A stretch of 64,000 nucleotides of DNA from Marsupella aquatica (lineage: Eukaryota > Marchantiophyta): assembly GCA_973895155.1 (NCBI GenBank), contig OZ316894.1, positions 2,108,001 through 2,172,000 on the forward strand. Reading direction: 5' to 3'. Below the pieces are notes generated by a model. That model searched no databases. It saw only the letters and a list, made by a program, of their open reading frames with translations, and was not told the origin of the DNA. Positions 61,119 through 64,000 of the stretch are shown here, piece after piece. Every line of letters starts with the position of its first letter. Position 1 is the stretch's first letter. Both the position numbers and the translations under genes were made by a program.

Positions 61119-62034
61119 AACATGTATGCATCCATCATCAGTTCGAGTGTTCAAAAACTTCAAACAACTGGTGTCTCTTGCACTTTAGACATTGAACACC
61201 TGGTTTCTGTTGCACTTTAAAGGGCTCAAACATGTACTATTGTGATGGATTTTGCAATGCAACTATTCAACATGATGTTCCATGAAGAACTCTGGGCAAG
61301 TTTACAACTATCAATTATTTCGCAAATAAGAAGATTTCCAATGGAGCTTGAAGCACCCTAATGCCTTTCACAAGGCTACCCTCAAGTTACGTCAAGGACA
61401 ATGCACAAATGGGAAACAAATAAAATACGAGCTTCACTGTTGCTATAAGTCTAAAAAGATGTGACTTCTTCAGGGCCACTTCATCAACGTAAGGCATCTC
61501 AAACTTGTTTATTTGCTTGTCCTTTTCACATTTCATGCTACCTACACAACCCCCAAGGCAGTCTGCGTGCATTGTGGAAGAATGTGCTATGTTGTGCTAT
61601 GTTGATATTTCAATCAAAGTAAGGAATGGACACAAAGTCCTGCAAAAAACAAACTTATGATAAGTGAAGATCCACTTTTTGTCAGGCAAATGCCCTTTAA
61701 AGAGCCACTAGCCATGACAACAACCTGGTTCCACAGATATAATCATTTTTAGTATTTTTTCCTGAAAATTGTGGAACAAAGTCTCATGGTAAAACCAAAT
61801 ATACACATACTTTTTACAGAAATAGGCCAAATAGAGTACAAAAGAATAAACAAGAGAGGTCCCAAGTGGACAAAACCAAACGCAAAAGAAGTGAGCAAAA
61901 GGAAACCCTAAAAACCAAGAAAGAGAAACTAAAAGAAGTGAGCAAAAGGAAACCCCTAAAAACCAAGAAAGAGGAACGAAAACTACCGCACATGGACCGA
62001 GGTCCTCATCATACCTAGCAAATGTGGCAACAAG
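61119..62034. other. Intergenic DNA
   Basis: No gene recognised. A ~47-bp tandem duplication (AAAAGAAGTGAGCAAAAGGA units at 61884 and 61931) is the only clear structure. Confidence 0.5.
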
Positions 62035-62634
62035 CTAGTGGTCTACATCAAGTGTCGAAACTAGATCGGCAAGTGGGACAGGAATGTCCTCTAGGGGGGC
62101 TAGCCGTTGCGGAGTCACACTAGCACCCACTGTCAGAGATCGACGATAGACGACCCGAGCTTGAGCACGCTGTAAGGTGATTGAAATGCGTTGGCGAAAG
62201 TGCGTGGTCAAAACAGATAGCGGGGGCCCGGTGGGACCCATCCGGCCGTGAACATCCCGAGCAGCTTGGCGAAGAAGCCCGTCGAACTGATGATGGAGAC
62301 GCCCAAATATCTCAAGAGCAAGGGGCAGGAAGCTATCAGATGAAGCTCGTGCAGCATATTTGGCCTCCTTTGTTGTTGCTGCTCGTGATGCTGCTGCCCC
62401 TGCCGTTGTTGCCGCTGTCCCAATGATGTCTTGGCGCAATGGGTTTGCCACCACTACATCTGCCAAAGTACGGTGACCTTCACGGACCATGGTAAGATCC
62501 ACCCGTAACCGCTGTGATGGAGGACCAGGTAACTCGAGCACCACCTCCCGCCGCGCGCAGACCAAAGAGCCAGAGAGAACCTGAGCAGTCGCATCTCTCA
62601 CAGCGTCGTGAACAAAAGTGATTTCGCCGCCCAA
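62035..62634 (-). pseudogene. Orphan C-terminal tail of a LINE/RT-type polyprotein (tentative)
   Basis: The ~199-codon open frame has no ATG at its start (the first candidate is a TTG), and GC content is raised locally. The pattern HDAVRD ... RVDLTMV ... LADVVVANPLRQD, then an Ala-rich helix, then FLPLALEIFGRLHHQF, then PPLSVLTTHFRQRISITLQR, resembles the conserved tail found after the reverse transcriptase in some plant and algal LINE-like proteins. I recall this pattern only generally. No RT or endonuclease lies upstream on this strand, so it would be a 5'-truncated insertion, the usual product of LINE retrotransposition. A captured host exon is the alternative, since the frame is preceded by a TGCAG that could act as a splice acceptor. 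Confidence 0.4.
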
Positions 62635-63338
62635 ACTGCATCGAAGAAGATGGACATCATAGTAAAGGAGAGTAATGTGAAAAAGGAGAAGTCTTGGACT
62701 ATTCTCCTTTTATATGGCCAGTGTTGGTTTAAGCCATCACAGCCCTCACAAAAATTTAGATTATTTATTTCCTTCTACGAGTCACGGGGACCACATTAAA
62801 TACTGTCTTTAGTGACTTGTGATGTCTTCGGTCACTGCCGGTTGCCTGACCTCCCCAGTGCTCCTGTCAGGGGCTAACCTGGTTATGAACAACGCATTTG
62901 GGATGAATAGTCTCCCACCCCATACTGGGTCGCTCCTGTGCTGCTCCTGGGAGTTTCACGGGTGGGTGTAGGATGGGTAACCCTCCCATGGTTACCCAAT
63001 AGATGGTACATCTAACGGCCCATGTGATCCCATGTGATGTAAGGGCCAGGGTTTCCTGATCGATCAATCTAGCGTATGTTAGAAGCTAACTATGAACGGT
63101 CCAGATCATAGGATGTGGGGCATCGATGGCTGAAAACATTGAATGTTTAATCGATGGCTCCCATTCAGCCATAGTGTAGGTGATGAACGGATGCAATGTA
63201 GATTAATTTTGAAAATGTTATGTGTGGTAGGTGATATACGGCTAAGATTGCCATGTACTATATTGACGCCTCAGATTGCCCACGGGAACTGGTTCAGAAG
63301 CGCGGAGTTCAATTTTAAATTTTTGCTGTTGTCACCAG
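62635..63338. other. Short intergenic or intronic DNA
   Basis: No coding signal recognised. It ends at TTGTCACCAG, a plausible splice acceptor for the reading frame that follows. Confidence 0.4.
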
Positions 63339-64000
63339 GTTGGTCATCGAGGCCATATCCGTAAGCAGATTCATCACAAATCAACGACAATCATAGCAAA
63401 AATTGGTGCAGATATGGCCAGAGGAGGAGGATCAACACTGAAGGAAGTGCAGCAGGCAATGAGGAATGGCGATGCTCGCACATTTCTACCAATGAATGGT
63501 TACATTGTCAATTTTGAAGCTCCTAATCCATTTCCTCGGAAGTTCACGTACCTCGCTTGTTCTGAGTTAAATGAGTACAATGACACTTGCTCTAAAACTG
63601 TCGAAGGACCCAAAAAATGTGAGCATGGATCATTCGAGAGTGGAACATTCATTTACCAGTATAGATTTGACGTATTTTTTGTGGATGGTAGCATCGGGGA
63701 AGACTGTCCACCCCTGCGTGCTACCGTGTTTGCAGCTGGGAGGCCATTGCTCGAAAATTGAACTGCTACCGTTGTGAACTTCATGGAGGAGGAAGCCCAG
63801 ACAACTTTCATTCATCGCGTTATCGATAGCATTCCATTTGTACAAATAGTTGTTCGAGTATCAGGCGGTTGTGCAATTATCCAGCAGTTGGCAGTGCTTC
63901 GCCTACCCAACAATTTGGGTCGACGAACCTTTCGTTCAAAACCTAAGCATACTATCTCTCGAAGCCTCCGCCAGCATGATGACACGGCTGCGGAAAGCAG
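63339..64000 (+). pseudogene. RPA1-like OB-fold (DBD-C type) coding stretch with in-frame TGA, runs off the window
   Basis: From the acceptor CACCAG at 63338 one frame stays open to the window end except for TGA at 63759-63761. It reads VGHRGHIRKQ ..., STLKEVQQAM, GYIVNFEAPNPFPRKFTYLAC, CSKTVEGPKKCEHG, YRFDVFFVDGS and LRATVFAAGRPLLE before the stop, and TATVVNFMEEEAQTTF ... FVQIVVRVSGG after it. This spacing (YxAC, CxKxV, CE, then a YRF strand, a xTVFxxxG strand, LL) resembles the zinc-ribbon OB fold of replication protein A large subunit, which binds single-stranded DNA. Homology continues across the TGA, so the stop seems to break a once-continuous domain. It could be a decayed RPA1 paralogue, a Helitron-linked RPA, or a live gene with a splice I cannot see. 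Confidence 0.5.

Noticed and set aside
1-64000. CRISPR arrays, rRNA genes, bacterial operons
   Set aside because: No regularly spaced repeats, no rRNA signatures, and intron-bearing genes show this is eukaryotic nuclear DNA.

Overview
This window looks like nuclear DNA of a land plant, probably a non-seed lineage (bryophyte, lycophyte or fern). The species and clade are inferred, not shown. The reasons are GT-AG introns, AT-rich intergenic DNA, a plastid envelope OEP16 gene, a BAHD acyltransferase with the intron right after the conserved Gln codon, a GLG1-type cysteine-rich Golgi protein, and a large plant-style Ty3/gypsy retroelement. Gene density is low: three clear host genes, one probable gene or pseudogene fragment at the right edge, and otherwise repeats.

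Layout. 1-8.8 kb: repeat-rich DNA with no gene I can support. 8.85-13.5 kb (+): an OEP16-type PRAT-family gene. Its last three exons are clear and join in phase; the upstream exons are uncertain. 16.28-16.45 kb: a broken second copy of the OEP16 last exon, part of a diverged tandem duplication offset by about 3 kb. 18.4-21.3 kb (-): a two-exon BAHD acyltransferase of 455 aa. 25.5-26.04 kb: a solo LTR in inverted orientation. 26.83-36.94 kb: a composite retroelement unit bounded by GGGG on both sides. It is made of two 540-bp LTRs two bases apart, the second split by a 9030-bp Ty3 internal domain on the minus strand. 37-49.3 kb: gene-poor DNA with small tandem duplications. 49.4-57.15 kb (-): a 17-exon GLG1-like gene whose exon phases all agree (868 aa). 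57.2-62 kb: simple repeats, plus a degenerate tRNA or SINE-head-like element at 61.05-61.12 kb. 62.0-62.6 kb (-): an orphan ORF that resembles the tail of a LINE-type polyprotein. 63.3 kb to the end (+): an RPA1-like OB-fold/zinc coding stretch interrupted by one TGA.

The most interesting object is the Ty3 element. Once two single-base indels and five in-frame stops are read through, its polyprotein order is gag (two zinc knuckles), protease, C5 cytosine-methyltransferase-like domain, reverse transcriptase, RNase H, integrase, PHD finger. It therefore carries both a DNA-methylation-writer-like domain and a chromatin-reader-like domain. This copy is decayed. Four of the five stops are TAG and one is TGA, all explicable by C-to-T change, and the differences I could see between the two LTRs are all transitions in the same direction, so cytosine-methylation decay is a plausible common cause.

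The host genes are unrelated to one another: OEP16 acts in the plastid outer envelope, BAHD enzymes in cytosolic specialised metabolism, and GLG1 in the Golgi/secretory system. No operon-like cooperation is implied.
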